Source: Tricholoma matsutake (taxonomy: Eukaryota > Basidiomycota > Agaricomycetes > Agaricales > Tricholomataceae). From it: a stretch of DNA of 64,000 nucleotides. Shown here one piece after another: positions 45,585 to 57,892 of the stretch. The position numbers and the translations under genes were made by a program. Position 1 is the first letter of the stretch, and each line of letters opens with the position of its first letter. The notes under the pieces were generated by a model. That model saw nothing but the letters and a program-made list of their open reading frames with translations, made no database searches and was not told the origin of the DNA. The DNA is taken from NCBI GenBank assembly GCA_026075535.2, contig AP026539.1, forward strand, positions 13,206,001 to 13,270,000. Direction: 5' to 3'.

Positions 45585-47627
45585 AGCCATGAAATCATGT
45601 GATTGAGATGAAGCCAGGGTTTGTGCTGAAGAAGTCAAAAGTGTATCCATTATCTCTGAAGGAACAAGAAGAAGTTGATGCCTTCCTAAATGAACAATTA
45701 TGCAAGGGATATATCCAACCTTCAAAGTCTCCACAGATGTCACCAATATTCTTTGTACAGAAGAAGGACCAAAGAAAGAGGATGTGTATGAATTATAGGT
45801 ACCTGAATGAGTGGACAGTGAAAAATGTGTACCCCCTACCCTTGATCTCAGAAATTATTGACAAAATGGGAAAAGCCAAGCTCTTCACAATATTTTCAAG
45901 GATGTAATCAACAAAGGCATGGTAATAATATTTATTGACAACATTCTGATATTCACAGAGGATGAAGAAAATCAAGAGGCAATTGTTATGGAGATTGGTG
46001 GAGAATGATCTATTTTTGAAACTGGAGAAGTGTGTATTCAGTGCAAGCAAGATTGAGTTCCTGGGGTTAATGATCAGCCCTGACAGAATTAAGATGGACC
46101 CAATTAAGGTACAGGTGATCACTGACTGGCCTGCACCCACCCATATCAAGGAGGTTCAAGCCTTCTTGGGACTCGCAACTTATTACCACTGCTTTGTGCA
46201 TCATTTTTCTAAAATTGCTGCACCCTTACATACCCTTATGCAAAAGGGGTGGGGGGAGCAACAGCAGACAGCATTTGAGGAATTAAAAAGGAAGTTTGTG
46301 GAGGGACCAGTACTAGCTCCAGTAGATTTTATGTGCCCTTTATGAGTGGTATCATCCACATCCAACTTTGCTGCTGGAGCAGTATTATCAATGCTATGCA
46401 AAGATGACAAATGGCATCCTTGCAAATATTTATCCTGAGGGTTGAATGATGTGGAAAGGAATTATGATGTGCATGACAAAGAGATGTTGGGAATAATATT
46501 GGAGGCGTGGAGACATTACCTGGAGGGAGCAACACATCAGATTGAGATATGGACAGATCACTAGAATCTGTAATGCTTCATGTCTGCCAAAAGGCTTAAC
46601 CAATGACAAGCAGATTGGGCTTTCTTTCTATCACATTTCAATTTTCACCTGATCCATAAAGCAGGAAGCTTAGAGGAAAGCAGATGCCTTGGCAAGGTGA
46701 ATTGATCACAACAGGGGGGTGGAGAAAGACAATAAAAATGTTACACTGCTCAAACCAGAATACTTTCACATTTGTACTATGCACCAAGGTCATATATTAA
46801 GGGATAGCTCAGAAATGGAGATGTTGTCTAAAATTAGACAATGCTCAGAGATGGATGATGAAGTAGTGGAAGCTGTGAAAGCTATGAAATGAGAGAAGGA
46901 GGGTAATATTAAAGGAGATGAATGGGCAGAGCCTCAGAGGAGCAAGGTTTGATATTACTCCAAGGGAAGGTGTGTGTACTGAGAGATCAGGGTTTGTGGA
47001 GAGAGATCATCCAGTTACATCATAATACACCAGCTGCTGGACATCTAGGAAGATGGAAGACATTGGAGTTGGTGATGAGAAATTATTGGTGGCCCAGAAT
47101 CTCTAGATTTGTGTTGGGGTATGTGGATGGATGTGATATGTGCATGAGGGGGAAGAAATTTCCAGAGAAACCTGCTGGGAAATTGATGGTGAAGTTTGAA
47201 CCCTATACCAAAATTGCCATGACAAGATATATCCATAGATTTTATGATAGGATTACAGGCTGAAGCTCAGGGATATGATGCTATATTCATAGTATGCAAT
47301 GGCTTTACCAAAGAGGTCCATATTATTCCTACCAATACAGAAACCTCATTATTAGGCTTGGCATGCCTCTACCTAAATCAGGTATGGAGATTACATGAAT
47401 TACCTGATACTGTTATCTCTGATTGTGGACCAGAGTTCCCTTCCACATTGATGCGAGAACTGAACAACATACTGGGCATTCAAACCAAATTATCTATGGC
47501 ATATCACCCACAGACAGATGGGCAGACGGAGCAAATGAACCAGAGGTTGGAGCAGCACCTATGCATGTTTGTTAACTACTGACAAACCAACTGGCCTGAA
47601 TGGCTGGCAAGCTGAATTTTCCCACAA
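45585..47627 (+). mobile_element. Ty3/gypsy chromovirus copy A2, fragment
   Basis: Begins in the middle of RT ([20 protein letters not shown]) and ends in the integrase at a point matching 2825 of copy A1. An internal deletion at about 45903 joins KLFTIFSR to [19 protein letters not shown], removing about 60 RT residues. From about 46105 it parallels A1 1308-2825 in order and sequence: RNase H, integrase zinc region (HHNTPAAGHLGRW, CDMCMRG), [13 protein letters not shown]. It keeps CGA at 47454-47456 (MRELNNI) and TGG in PEWLAS, where A1 has TGA. It has its own stops and frame changes. Its right end abuts the hAT relic at 47628. Confidence 0.87.
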
Positions 47628-48989
47628 GTGGGGGTGCTTCTCAGCGAGTTGCTCCCAAGCCATCATGAACAATCTAAATGCAGGGATAGTGCCTGATAAG
47701 ATCAGCATCCATTCAGATGACATAACTTGCTGAACCTTACAAGGGATCTAGTGATGGAATTAGTCTTGCACTATGGTTGAAGATTAAGATGCATGCTGAG
47801 GATCATCTTGAAGTCTTGAAGCATGGCCCACTCTTGGTCTATCAACTAAAATTTTGCAAGCTCTCTGTGATTTGGAGAAGAGAGGAAATGATCAATGCCC
47901 TTATTGATTAGCTATGTATAATAATTGGAGTCCACATACTGGGCACAGTTCACAACACCAACAAATCATAAAAATATCATATTGCAATGGGTCCTAACAT
48001 CATGCAGGAACTGAGTTCAGGAACCTTGATGGGTGCATATGTGCCATAATCCACCCCTTCTCATTTCCATTGCAAATAATTTTGGTGAAGTAGTCCAGAT
48101 GCTGTTTTGAGGCAGCATGGATGGCACATCAGCACAAGGCAATGGGATTGCAGGCACATGTTTGTTCACAAGTATGTGTCTCCAGACCCCTTGGAGCAAG
48201 AGATGGCACCAATTCCTCTGAATTATCTGTCAGAATAACATTAGTAAACTCCCTGATAACATGAATAGAACACATGTTTATGACATGAAGCAGATCTTCC
48301 TGGGCACATCCTACAATGGTGTTGACCAATCAAGAAATGCAGCAAAATCATCTGAGAATGCACCACTAGCTCCTGTTTCAGCACTACAAAATATGGATGT
48401 CAAGCCTTGATAATTGATTCCTGAAATTTTGTTCAATGAGGAATATCCTTATCTTGGAGGTCCTTCCATAAGAGTCAGAGTAGCTGTCAAAATTTGGGAC
48501 ACTTGATAACATTCAATGACTCAAGAGAAGTTAGACTGGAAGATGATCAAGGTAGAGTTTACTTATCTGATCATCTGGTATGATGAAGTTGATTAGATGT
48601 TCCATAAATGCCTTCAAAGAAAATGTGGTGTGGAACTGCCCCACATTACGAGTCTGAGGTACAATGACTTGTCTTTTTAACCTGACCAACCAGCCAGCAA
48701 AAGTGATACGTTAAGTCTGATGGCTGCTCAGCAGATGTTGGAGTTTCAACACTGTCTGAAGACAGGCTTATATTTTGAAGTCAGTCCAACTCAGCCCCTT
48801 ATAGACTTTCACACTCAGTGGGTTTTACTGACATGCAGATTTTGAATGAAAAAGGAAACTGTCACATTGAGTCATGCTTCCTCAAAAAGCTCAGCAGCAC
48901 AACGTACACGCAAAAGAGTTGTTTGTTGGGCTCTAAGTAATGGTTTTCAAGTTCTTTTCTTTTATTTTATTTTCAACTAACTAATGTTC

Positions 48990-50120
48990 TAATTTGATCT
49001 TTAAGTTCTATTACCATGAGACAGCACCAAGACAGCAGATCCACACCTGCACCACTGCTGCGAGCATCTGTTTGCAGGGTGGATAATGGATCACGACACA
49101 GGGATGGGGATGATGACACAACAAAAATAGTGGTTGTGGCAGATGACGAGGGGGATGATGAGGATGGGACAAGAGGGAAGTGCAGGCAAAGGATGCAGCA
49201 CTGTACAACAAAAAGGGTCCAAGAGGTGTCGCTGATGTCTCTTGGGCTGTAGTTAAGTTTTTTTCTTATTCATTTCATTTTTTTTTGGTGCTAACAAAGT
49301 TTCTAGGTATTAACTATAGACAACAATGACAACCCTGACCCAGCACCAAACCAGGACAACAAGGATGATGGTGAGGACAGCAAGGAACATGGGAGGACAA
49401 CGACAATCACGGCAAAGGCACAGCAACAACGGGGACAACAACAACAACAACTCCCAGGATGACAACAGGGGGATGACACAACCAAAATAAAAATGGCAGC
49501 AGCAGCAACCAGGGTGGGACAACAACACCATACAAGGAAGGCACAGGAGACAGAGATGGCCCATACAATGATGAAACAGGCCCAAGAGATGTCTCTTGGG
49601 CCTGTAATATGTTTTTTTCTCTTTCATTTCATTTTCTCATTACTAACACAACTTTTTAGGTACTACAAACTCAAACTACTGACAACAACGACTGGAATTC
49701 CTGAACCCACTGCCACCACCACTGCCACCAAAACCGAGGGACTGACAATGGCAAGGATGACAACAAGCAAGAAAGGCTGACCAACACAGCGAGGACGGGG
49801 GCTACAGGGACAATGACAATGAGGAGGCGGATAGTGATGACAGTGACGATGAAAAGACAGTGGGGACAAAGACCAGGCCAGACTACAGGACAACCAGGCA
49901 CAGGGATGGCAACAGCAAGAGACATGGAGGAGAACAAGATGACGATGACAGCTACCACCATAGCATCCCCAACCACTAGGGATGGCAGCCAGGGACAATG
50001 GGAGTGGGACCCATGCACCCAGGATAATGCACCTGTATCAATGCACCAAGATGACACATCCATGAGGCCAACACATGGGCACCAATGTGCAGGACCACAT
50101 CCCCCTCTCCCCTGCATTTT
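48990..50120 (+). repeat. Two hairpin/intron repeat units (opposite orientation to units 1-2)
   Basis: Unit at about 49016-49480: inverted repeat TCCAAGAGG..CTCTTGGGC, then an intron-like segment (GTAGTT..GCTAAC..CTAG). Unit at about 49490-49800: hairpin GGCCCAAGAGATGTCTCTTGGGCC at 49580-49602, then intron-like 49604-49659 (GTAATATG donor, ACTAAC, TTTTTAG). The flanks are Asp/Gly/Thr-rich low-complexity frames in which no protein is recognised. Confidence 0.6.
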
Positions 50121-50349
50121 GTGTGGGGTGGGGATGTTTTTGTTTTTGTTTCAATGCCCCTCCCCTGCATTTTGCGTGGGCAAGGGGTTTGCATATAATT
50201 GTAGTACTCCCTCCTCACATCTTGTGCGAGGGATGTAGTTAATCAATTTTTTGATCTTGATTATATGACAAGCACCTCCCTCGAGGAAGATGAAAATAGA
50301 GTTTTGAGTGTGAGTGTCATAAACAAACCTTATAGTTATTACTAGTAAT

Positions 50350-50426
50350 CTCCTGTGGCTCAACTAGTTGAGCACACTTGTACAGTATATGTGATCATAC
50401 CATTAAAAGGTCTTGAGTTCAGTCTT
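50350..50426 (+). repeat. tRNA-derived SINE-like head
   Basis: A-box-like TGGCTCAACTAGTTG (50356-50370) and B-box-like GGTCTTGAGTTCAGTC (50409-50424). Spacing is tRNA-like, but the first 7 and last 7 nt do not pair, so it is not called a tRNA gene. Confidence 0.45.
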
Positions 50427-51211
50427 TCCTTCACACAAATTTATTTTGTAGGCACTTCATGGAGTTTCAAAGAGCTTGGAACTTGAATATATCAAATTTG
50501 ACTATCCAATATGGTATACTTTTGTCAAGTACCTGGAATCTGGTTATTCCAACCAGAATCCCCAGAGTCCAACTGGAATTTCTGGATTCCACATCTGTGA
50601 ATGTTATGGACAAGTAGAGATCATCAGGGCCTGTGCACCCCCCTATCTACAAGCTTGCAAAGGGAAAACTAACATATCTTATTTCTACTGAACATACAAA
50701 AAATTTGCATTTGCATTTTTGGGTTCTCCTGATGTCTGTGATAAAGAAGATGATTGATTCAGAGGACTCATACATGCCAGGCACAGCCATGGCCCAACTA
50801 GAACAAGTCAGTGGAGGGCTCTGAACCTGCTTCACTCTCAGATTTTGTGTTTGGGAGTTGATATTTCCAGCCCTTTCCCTGACCAACATGGATATACTCA
50901 TCCTTGTGTTCTCTTTGCAAATGACCCCAAAGAGTAGTATTGGAACTAGTCAGTGAAAATTTGCATCTTGGTTGGTTGGGGCTCAAAGCATGCTTTTCCC
51001 TAGATGTGGCATTCTTTGTCAGTAACACCATGACTATGCAGAGGGACAACATGTACCTGCACAGCCTACAAATAGTTCTTGTCCCCTGCCCCTTCGCACC
51101 ACACTTGAAAAAATGGGGAATATCCAAAGTGGTAGTACTGTTCATGTGTGGACCTGGCACAATTAGCACCAGGTGTGATAGACTTGCTGGTCTTGTTGGT
51201 GCAGCAGACAC

Positions 51212-52345
51212 AACTACTGGATTGACACTTGCAAGAGAAGGTGGAATTTGTGGAGCTGGCTGTTCATCATCAGTTGAAGGTTTGTTCAGATTGCTGAAGT
51301 CAAACTCCTCCCCTGGACTAGGAGGATGATTTGTTGGTGGTTCTACAGTATGATGAGGGGCTTGCTGTCCTCAAGATGGCTGAGGTGCAGGGGGTTGTCA
51401 TGATGATTTATTCCTGTGAGACATAACAAGTATTGAGAGAATTGTGAGTTACTTGCTGCCTGCATATCATACTATATAGAAGTCAACCTTCAACATCTGC
51501 AATGACCATCTTGTGAAACTGCACATGGCAAGAAATTAGGTTTTGAAGTGCATGCTTCTTGCATGGATCTGAATGGGGATGAGTATGTGTAATTGACATC
51601 AGGTGAGTTAGAATTGAGCTATGTGAAATTGGAAATGAGATGCATGATTTTAACTTTTCCTGTCAGAGATTAACCCATGGAGGCAAAGTCATCTAAGGTT
51701 GAAACACTGTCAGAGCAAGGAGTCAGATGTGAAACTGATCATACCATCCCCTGATACAATGAAATTGCTAGTTTCATTTGTTGGGTATGTCAACTTACAT
51801 GTGTAATGAGCATGACATCACAGGATGTGCTAAATGAACTCTAAGGTGCAGTCAACACTGAGGATGGCCAGCAGGTGCCAAACATTCCAGTAGTGCAATG
51901 ACAACATGTCTTCCTTGAGCTCTTGCTATGATTCCCAATGTCTATGTTTGCATGCATATAATTAATGACCTCATGACTAAACAAGCAACCTAAAAAGGTC
52001 AGAAACATCTTTGGAGACAAGGTGAGCACAGAAGGGGAATTTGTTGACATATGTAGCACATTTGCATCCCAGTTTGAAAATTATTTAGAGTATACTGGCT
52101 TGTTCTTTCAGTAATGGTACTGACCCATCTGAAAACTGAAATAAACTAGAAGTCAGTATTCTAAATCATCATGAAACCCAAGCCAGGAATCAATAATCAC
52201 CTGCAACAAATTTGCCTAACAGTATTGGCTCAATTTTAGCAGTGAGAGATGAATCTAGGAGATGATCAACTGACCAACTGTAAGATCAACTCTCCTCTCA
52301 GTGCCAAGTGCTGATGATGATCCTAGCCCCAATCCCATGGCCATG
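51212..52345. other. No gene confidently seen
   Basis: CpG-poor DNA. A minus-strand frame at 52059-51841 is open but has no recognised motif. It could hold upstream remains of the hAT relic. Confidence 0.4.
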
Positions 52346-52353
52346 TCATTGAT

Positions 52354-52814
52354 TAGGGCAAGGCAGGGGTTACCCCTGGGTGTCAAATCTCATACCCTTA
52401 CCCCTACCCCTGAACACCCTACCCTTAGGGGTAAGGGTATGGAAACATATAAGGGTTGCCAAGGGTATGGGAGGGTTTGTCAAGGGTACAAGGGTTTGGC
52501 ACAAAATCAACATATTTAGAGCAAAATTCATTTGAAAAGTGTTGATAACTATTGTATTTACTATTAATATCACATATTAATACCTCTTATTAACATATGA
52601 AAGCCATTATCATGTTGGACAATCCCAAAATCTGAATTTAATTGATGAAAATCTTGAATATGAGTCTTTGTAGCTGAAAAAATCAAATGATATTCTTACA
52701 TAGGCATACCCCTGGCATACCCCTGTACCCTTAGTAAGGATACAGGGGTATGCAAGGGTATGAACTTCCAAACCCCTACCCTTACCCTCATACCCCTACC
52801 CCTGCCTTGTCTTA
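52354..52814. mobile_element. hAT-like MITE, family A copy 2 (461 bp)
   Basis: The target duplication TCATTGAT lies at 52346-52353 and 52815-52822. Ends are TAGGGCAAGGCAGGGGT and, inverted, TAAGACAAGGCAGGGGT. Subterminal zones are dense in ACCCCTACCC/GGGTAAGGGT motifs. It lacks the tandem array of copy A1 and no coding is present. Confidence 0.85.
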
Positions 52815-53124
52815 TCATTGATTGGCAACTATTGCTTGTAATCAGCATGTGATATGCATGGGACAGTTCATGAGATGGCTATGTCTTTCTCCAAACTCAT
52901 TCCTGATCTAACAGAAATACAAAGTCCATCATGCATCATGCATCAGGATTGCGACATTTCACATAAATGCACAACTTCACTATGCATGCATGGGACATCA
53001 ATTCACATGTTGAGAATGCACTGTGAGTTTCACCATTGATGCGTGTCTTGATGTGTGTGCTATATTTAGCTTCCCCCTTTGATGCATGCATATGGTCCAT
53101 CTCATGCTTCCCCTTGTTCCTTTA

Positions 53125-54794
53125 TAGTGTTTAAGGGTCCAGTTCAGTCCAGTTTTTTGACCCCCAAGGGGGTCAACCGCAGACCAAAACCAGTCCAAAT
53201 TGATGCCCAGATTAGATGGACTGCAACCAAACTGAATAGGACCAGTCCTATTTGGTTCAGTTGACCACAAAAGACTGGTTTTAACTGGTCTTCAGGCTGT
53301 TTTTACAAGTCTAACTAGATTATAAGATATTGTAGATAAAATTAATTATATTTACACCCTGCAAGCAGTCACTTGCAGTGGTGTTGCTAAAAGACTGAAA
53401 GAAAACAAAGAAGAACAAGATAATAATAAAATAGCCCCACTGTCTCATGTTTGTAGTGAGGGTGGGGGGTTGAGAGTTGTTGTCATTTGTCATCTCCTCC
53501 CCGTCACGTGTTGCCACCTCCCCTGGTCTTGTTGTCATCTATTTTCCACTCCCTGTCGTTTGTCTGCCCCTGTGTGCATTGTTGTTTGTCATTGACACCT
53601 CCATTAACCCCTATGAGCAGTGCCTTGTAAGCAGGTTGGTGGTGCTGTGACATGGTGTCGGCCATCGTCCCTGGCTGCCATTGCTGTTGCTGTCTGGAAG
53701 TGGCAGTACCTGTTGCCACCCTGTGAGCAGAGGCTCGCAGCAGTGACATAGGGCATGGGTGGGGTACGGCAAGGGCCCAAGTGCATTGCGTGGTGGCTAG
53801 GTGACATTGTTAGTAAAAGTAATAATATTAAAACAAAAAAAAACATACCCAAAGGCCCAAACAATGATAGTCATCGTTTGGGCTGTCTGGATGTGGCAGT
53901 ACCTGTTTGCCACCCTGTGAGCAGAGGCTCACAGTGGTGACGTAGGGCATGGGTGGGGTATGGTGAGGGCCCAGGTGCATTGCATGGTGGCTAGGCGACA
54001 TCGTTAGTAAAAGTAATAAGATTAAACAAAAACAAAACATACCTGATGGCCCAAATGATGCTAGTCATTGTTTGGGCTGTCTGAATGTGGTGGTACCCAT
54101 TGCCACCCATGGTGATGTAGGGCATGGGTGGGGTATGATGGCATGGGTCCAGGTGCATTGTGTGGTGGCTAGGTGACGTTGTTAGCAAAATATAAGAAAC
54201 TAAGAAAAGAATTGTTAGTAAAAGAAATAAAAGATTAAACAAAAAAAAAACATACTTGATATTTGTTCTAAATCATTCATTGGCAGTGCTTTTGGGGCAG
54301 GCAGTGTGCATGTGTTTATGGTGGTGGATGTGGGACTGGATTTGAGGGTGTTGTTTGTCATCATGGGAGTTATCTGGCAATGGTGCCACTATTTTTTTTT
54401 CAGGAGCACATGACCACATGGTCCATGCACAGCCACAGGGTATATAAGTACCTGCCAAATGACTCCTTTTCCCCCAGGCTTGTCCTGCTTCATGTAAGTA
54501 TAGTATAAATAGTAATAGTAGTATTTATATTTTGTTCTTTTATATACTTTTATATACTTATTTCTGTATTTTGTACTTGAATAATACTATATATCTAGCA
54601 GTATAAACATGTGTGAAAGACCGGTTTCAACCGGTTTTCTATCAGTTTTGTGATTTTTTTTAAAACTGATCAACCGACAACCAAACTGACTCCCATATGG
54701 GGTCAACCACAACCGACGGTTCGGTCTCTTGCAGTTAAGTTCAGTTAAGGGTCTGGTCTTTTTCTGGTCTTATGGACTGGACCCTTGAACACTA
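53125..54794. mobile_element. hAT-like MITE, family B copy 2 (1670 bp) with captured tandem units
   Basis: The target duplication TTCCTTTA lies at 53117-53124 and 54795-54802. Ends are TAGTGTTTAAGGGTCCAGTT and, inverted, TAGTGTTCAAGGGTCCAGTC. Subterminal ACCAGT/CCGGTT motifs resemble copy B1 (10745-11573). It is twice as long as B1 because it carries a tandem block of hairpin/intron units (53690-54260). No transposase is seen. Confidence 0.88.
53690..54260 (-). repeat. About three tandem hairpin/intron units (~194, then ~175 bp)
   Basis: GTGAGCAGAGGCTC recurs at 53723 and 53917; GGGCATGGGTGGGGTA recurs at 53751, 53945 and 54119. On the minus strand each full unit has an exon-like part with an inverted repeat (GGCCCAAA..TTTGGGC) next to GTATGT, then a T-rich stretch, ACTAAC and CTAG (for example donor 53848, acceptor ending 53797). 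The last unit has lost its GTGAGCAG block. Confidence 0.75.
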
Positions 54795-54968
54795 TTCCTT
54801 TATCCTCTTTGTCACTCATGATACATACATATATGATAGTTAGATACATTGCCACCTCAGTCACTTGTATAGAGACTGAGGTGAGCATCATTTATACCAC
54901 ATCCTCATTGATCGCTACTTACTGTACTTGTAGTCTGATCTTGTTTATACTAGGATTAACTTTCTACA

Positions 54969-54979
54969 GGTTATGGGCC
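54969..54979 (+). other. Primer-binding site of a second copia element
   Basis: GGTTATGGGCC follows an LTR-like end (..TTTCTACA), identical to the first 11 nt of the site at 13944. It is complementary to the initiator tRNA-Met anticodon loop. The element is cut off at the junction with gypsy C (55110). Confidence 0.65.
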
Positions 54980-55109
54980 ACTCCTGTCATATTTGACCGA
55001 CAGAAGAAAGTATCCTAGCCACTTGACATCTTCCTATGTCATTCTTTTGATCTGCTTGTCCAGTCACTTGGATCTCAGATCAATTTCTTTGTCTGTCATG
55101 GATGTGCCC

Positions 55110-56797
55110 CAAGCCATGACCCTATTCACCTTGATAGGATCCATCTCCACCTGACCCTCCAAGATAATCAGGCTGAGGTACTCGATCTTGGTCTTCTCAA
55201 ACTCGCACTTGTCTTGATGAAGGTAGAGCTTGTACTGTCGAAGTCATTCTAGGATGAGGCATGTGATGCAACGGTGCTCTTCAACTGTGCATGTGAAGAT
55301 AAGGATGTTGTCAAGATAGATACAAACAACGCCTTTGAGCATGAGGTCATGGAAGATGTCATTCATCATGGTCTGAAAGGTGGCAGGACTATTAGTAAGG
55401 CCAAAGAACATGATGAGCGGTTCAAAAAGACCACAGTTGGTATGAAAGGCTGCCTTCCACTCATCTCCCTCCTTTATCCTCACATTATTGTAGCCCCAAT
55501 GTACATTGAGCTTGGTGAAGTATCTGGCTCCATGGAGCTGGTTCACAAGTCCAGAGATGAGAGGTAATGGGTAGCAATTTTTGACTGTGATGTCATTGAG
55601 CCTTCTGTAGTCTTGAACCGGTCAAAGTGAGCCATCCTTCTTCTTGACAAAGAAAAAGGGAGAGGCCATGAGTGGCTTTGATGGTTGAATACATCTGGAG
55701 GCCAGGTGCTTGTTGATGAACTGGTCAAGCTGTCACTGTTCTTCAGGAAAGAGAGGATAGACATTGCAGGATGAAGGGGTTGCACCAACAGTGAGTTTGA
55801 TCACATGATCCCATGCCTTGCACACAGGGAGAGAGTTGAACAATTCCCTGGAGAACACGTCCCCAAACTCATGGAGATGAGGAAGCAAGGAATCAGTAGA
55901 GGATTTAGCAGCATTGTTTTTGTGGAAGGCCTCGGCGAGGCATTGGGATATGTTTGATGTAGCACACGCCTTGTGTGATGGACAAATCACAGTGTAGCAG
56001 ATCTGATCACCTTCCTCCACTTCCTCTCGCTCCTCATCATCATCATCTGAGTCTGGCATCAGATCAGGAACCCCTTCTAACTCCACTTCAGGTATGGGCA
56101 GGGGTCCAGCATGACACTTCTGAGTGCATTGCATTGAGGCCCTTTGTCCACCATGTTCTTGTCTGGCTTCCATGAAACAAGTGTGACAGTGGGATGGACA
56201 CCGGCTCATTGTAACCTCCCCAGTATGCCAGTTGACCTCTGGGTTATGGTCTCAAAGCCACAGATAACCCAAAATCACCTTCTGCTTTCGTAATTGAGTG
56301 ACAGCAAAAAGAGCATGCTCACTATGATCTTTGTAATGGAGGACCAGGTCTACAACCTCTCAGATGGCACCAGCTTCATTTGGGGACCCATCCACATTAT
56401 AAAGAGGTATCGGATGCAAGAGTGAGCGAGAATTCAGGTGATGTTGTTGTGCAAGATGGGCATTGATGAAGAGACCGGTCACACCAGAGTTCAGGAGCAC
56501 AGAGACACCAAGTATCTGTCCAGTGTTGCTAGTCTGTAGTTCGATTGATAGGTTCAAGGAATGTGTAGAGGGAGTGGATGCAACAATATATTTGTGTGGT
56601 AGTTTGCACTCCCATGATTGGATTTTGGGGTGTGGGGCAGAGGGAGAGATGGGAAGAGCAGGTACATCTTCAGCCAACTTTGAAGAGTCAGAGAGGGGAA
56701 CAGTCATGGAAATAGATTCATTCTCCAGGGATTCAACTGACAAAACTTCAAAGTGGTTATGGACAGGCAGTGAGGGTGTACGATTCACTCGCTGCAA
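55110..56797 (-). pseudogene. Protease and RT of gypsy C
   Basis: The protease motif reads VLLNSGVTGLFINAH, so the catalytic DSG Asp is replaced by Asn (GAC/GAT to AAC/AAT class, a G-to-A change). RT contains [46 protein letters not shown] and [10 protein letters not shown], where the active-site YLDD of copy B has become YLDN. Both catalytic sites are therefore lost in addition to stops. Coding ends at 55110. Confidence 0.8.
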
Positions 56798-57892
56798 ATA
56801 GAAAAATCCTGCTCCTCTACAACTTCTGACTTGATCTCCTCTGCAACCTGATCCTTTACTTTCTCAACATCTACAAGCACCAACAGGTCTTGGAGGAGTT
56901 TATCTTGCCCCTTGGGGGTGAGCATGCAGATATCCTGATGATGGGGACATGCTCCAGCCCTGTGTCCAGTTCCCCCACAGCAGTAGCAGAGATCCAACCT
57001 ACATGCACAGCTGTGGGCCGCATCAACATCCATTGGTACTGGGATATTGATGGCTGGTGCGGGAGTCTGATGGACAGGAATGGGGTTATGGTGGGGAATG
57101 GTTCAATTGAAGGTGTAGGGTGTATGAGTGGTAGTTGGAGCATGGAATGCAGCATTAAACACCGTTCATGAGTCAGTTCTCATCACAGAGTGAAGCAGCT
57201 TTATACCAAGCATAGATATCATCATCCACCAGGCGCCCTTCCAACATCTGTGCAATCTGGTCCTGAATTTCTTGATTGAGGCCCAATTGGAGCTTCACCA
57301 CCACTGGTAGCCCACTCCCATATCCTGCCATATCCACCAAATCCTTAAACCCATTGATATAATCCTCCATGGATCGACATGCCTGATGGTAAGAGGATGA
57401 CTCAAGCTATGTCACTGCTCAGTGGTGCTCATTGAGGGGACAAAAGTGGCATACAAACTCTGCTCAAAAGTCACCCCAAGTGGAGAAAGGTAGAGAACTG
57501 AGCTCTTTAGTTTGGTGCAGAATATGGTCCACCTAGAGATAGGTGCATTCAGATTTCATGCATGTGAAGGCCCAATAGAGTTTTGCAGCATCATCAACAA
57601 ATTCATGTGACTGGAGACAGATGTACAACTCACAGGAATTAAGGAATGCATGCCCCTGCACACATGCACCATTAAATTCAGTGGGGGGAGACAGTTTGAT
57701 CTGGGTGCACTCCTTAGTGGGCACGTTAGGCAGCACATCATTGTTGGGCATGCTTGGAATTGCAATGGGGGGAATATTGGTCATGGAGCTAGTCTGAAGG
57801 GTTCTGACAAAGTTTTCAATCATAGAATTGATTTGCACACATATTCTGGTAACATCACTTTCAAGCGCGTCAAGGCACCCTGATGCGTCCAT
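56785..57892 (-). pseudogene. Gag with CCHC zinc knuckle of gypsy C
   Basis: ATG 57892 begins MDASGCLDALESD. The capsid region contains QIKLSPPTEFNG, NSCELYICLQSHEF and, after several stops, SMEDYINGFKDLVDMAGYG and QLGLNQEIQDQIAQMLEG, typical of Retrotrans_gag. The zinc knuckle CYCCGGTGHRAGAC lies near 56970. Stops at about 57539 and 57420-57470 split the frame. Confidence 0.75.

Larger units (their letters stand above)
47628..51211 (-). pseudogene. hAT transposase relic with BED finger, interrupted
   Basis: On the minus strand, 51211-50830 encodes a BED-type finger: TTLDIPHFFKCGAKGQGT, CRLC, then TTLWGHLQREH (C-x2-C..H-x4-H). Core fragments follow after a gap: FSLKAFMEHLINFIIPDDQ (about 48640-48560), HVINMCSIHVIREFTNVILT and NGNEKGWI (about 48290-48050), then VQQVMSSEWMLILSGTIPAF and LAEKHPHL (about 47770-47640). 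The order matches hAT transposases. The C-terminal dimerisation region is missing, cut off at the junction with gypsy A2. Between 48.8 and 50.5 kb lie hairpin/intron repeats and a SINE-like piece, probably later insertions. It could be a relic of a source that once moved hAT-like MITEs, though no end match was shown. Confidence 0.6.
53008..54968 (+). repeat. Putative copia LTR split by MITE B2
   Basis: Starts TGTTGAGAATGC at 53008 and ends TTTCTACA at 54968, directly before a tRNA-Met-type primer-binding site. Without the MITE and one duplication copy the LTR would be about 283 bp, close to the 271 bp of the copia LTR at 13673. The left boundary is inferred from the TGTTG start only. Confidence 0.5.

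Noticed and set aside
50350..50426. A true tRNA gene
   Set aside because: A and B boxes are present but the acceptor stem does not pair and the anticodon arm is not formed; called SINE-like instead.
52390..52810. ACCCCTACCC repeats taken as telomere-like DNA
   Set aside because: They lie symmetrically inside an element with 8-bp target duplication; a subterminal transposon array is the simpler reading.
55274..55567. 97-aa plus-strand frame
   Set aside because: Exact antisense of the gypsy C reverse transcriptase; the same shadow exists opposite gypsy B at 43160-43453.
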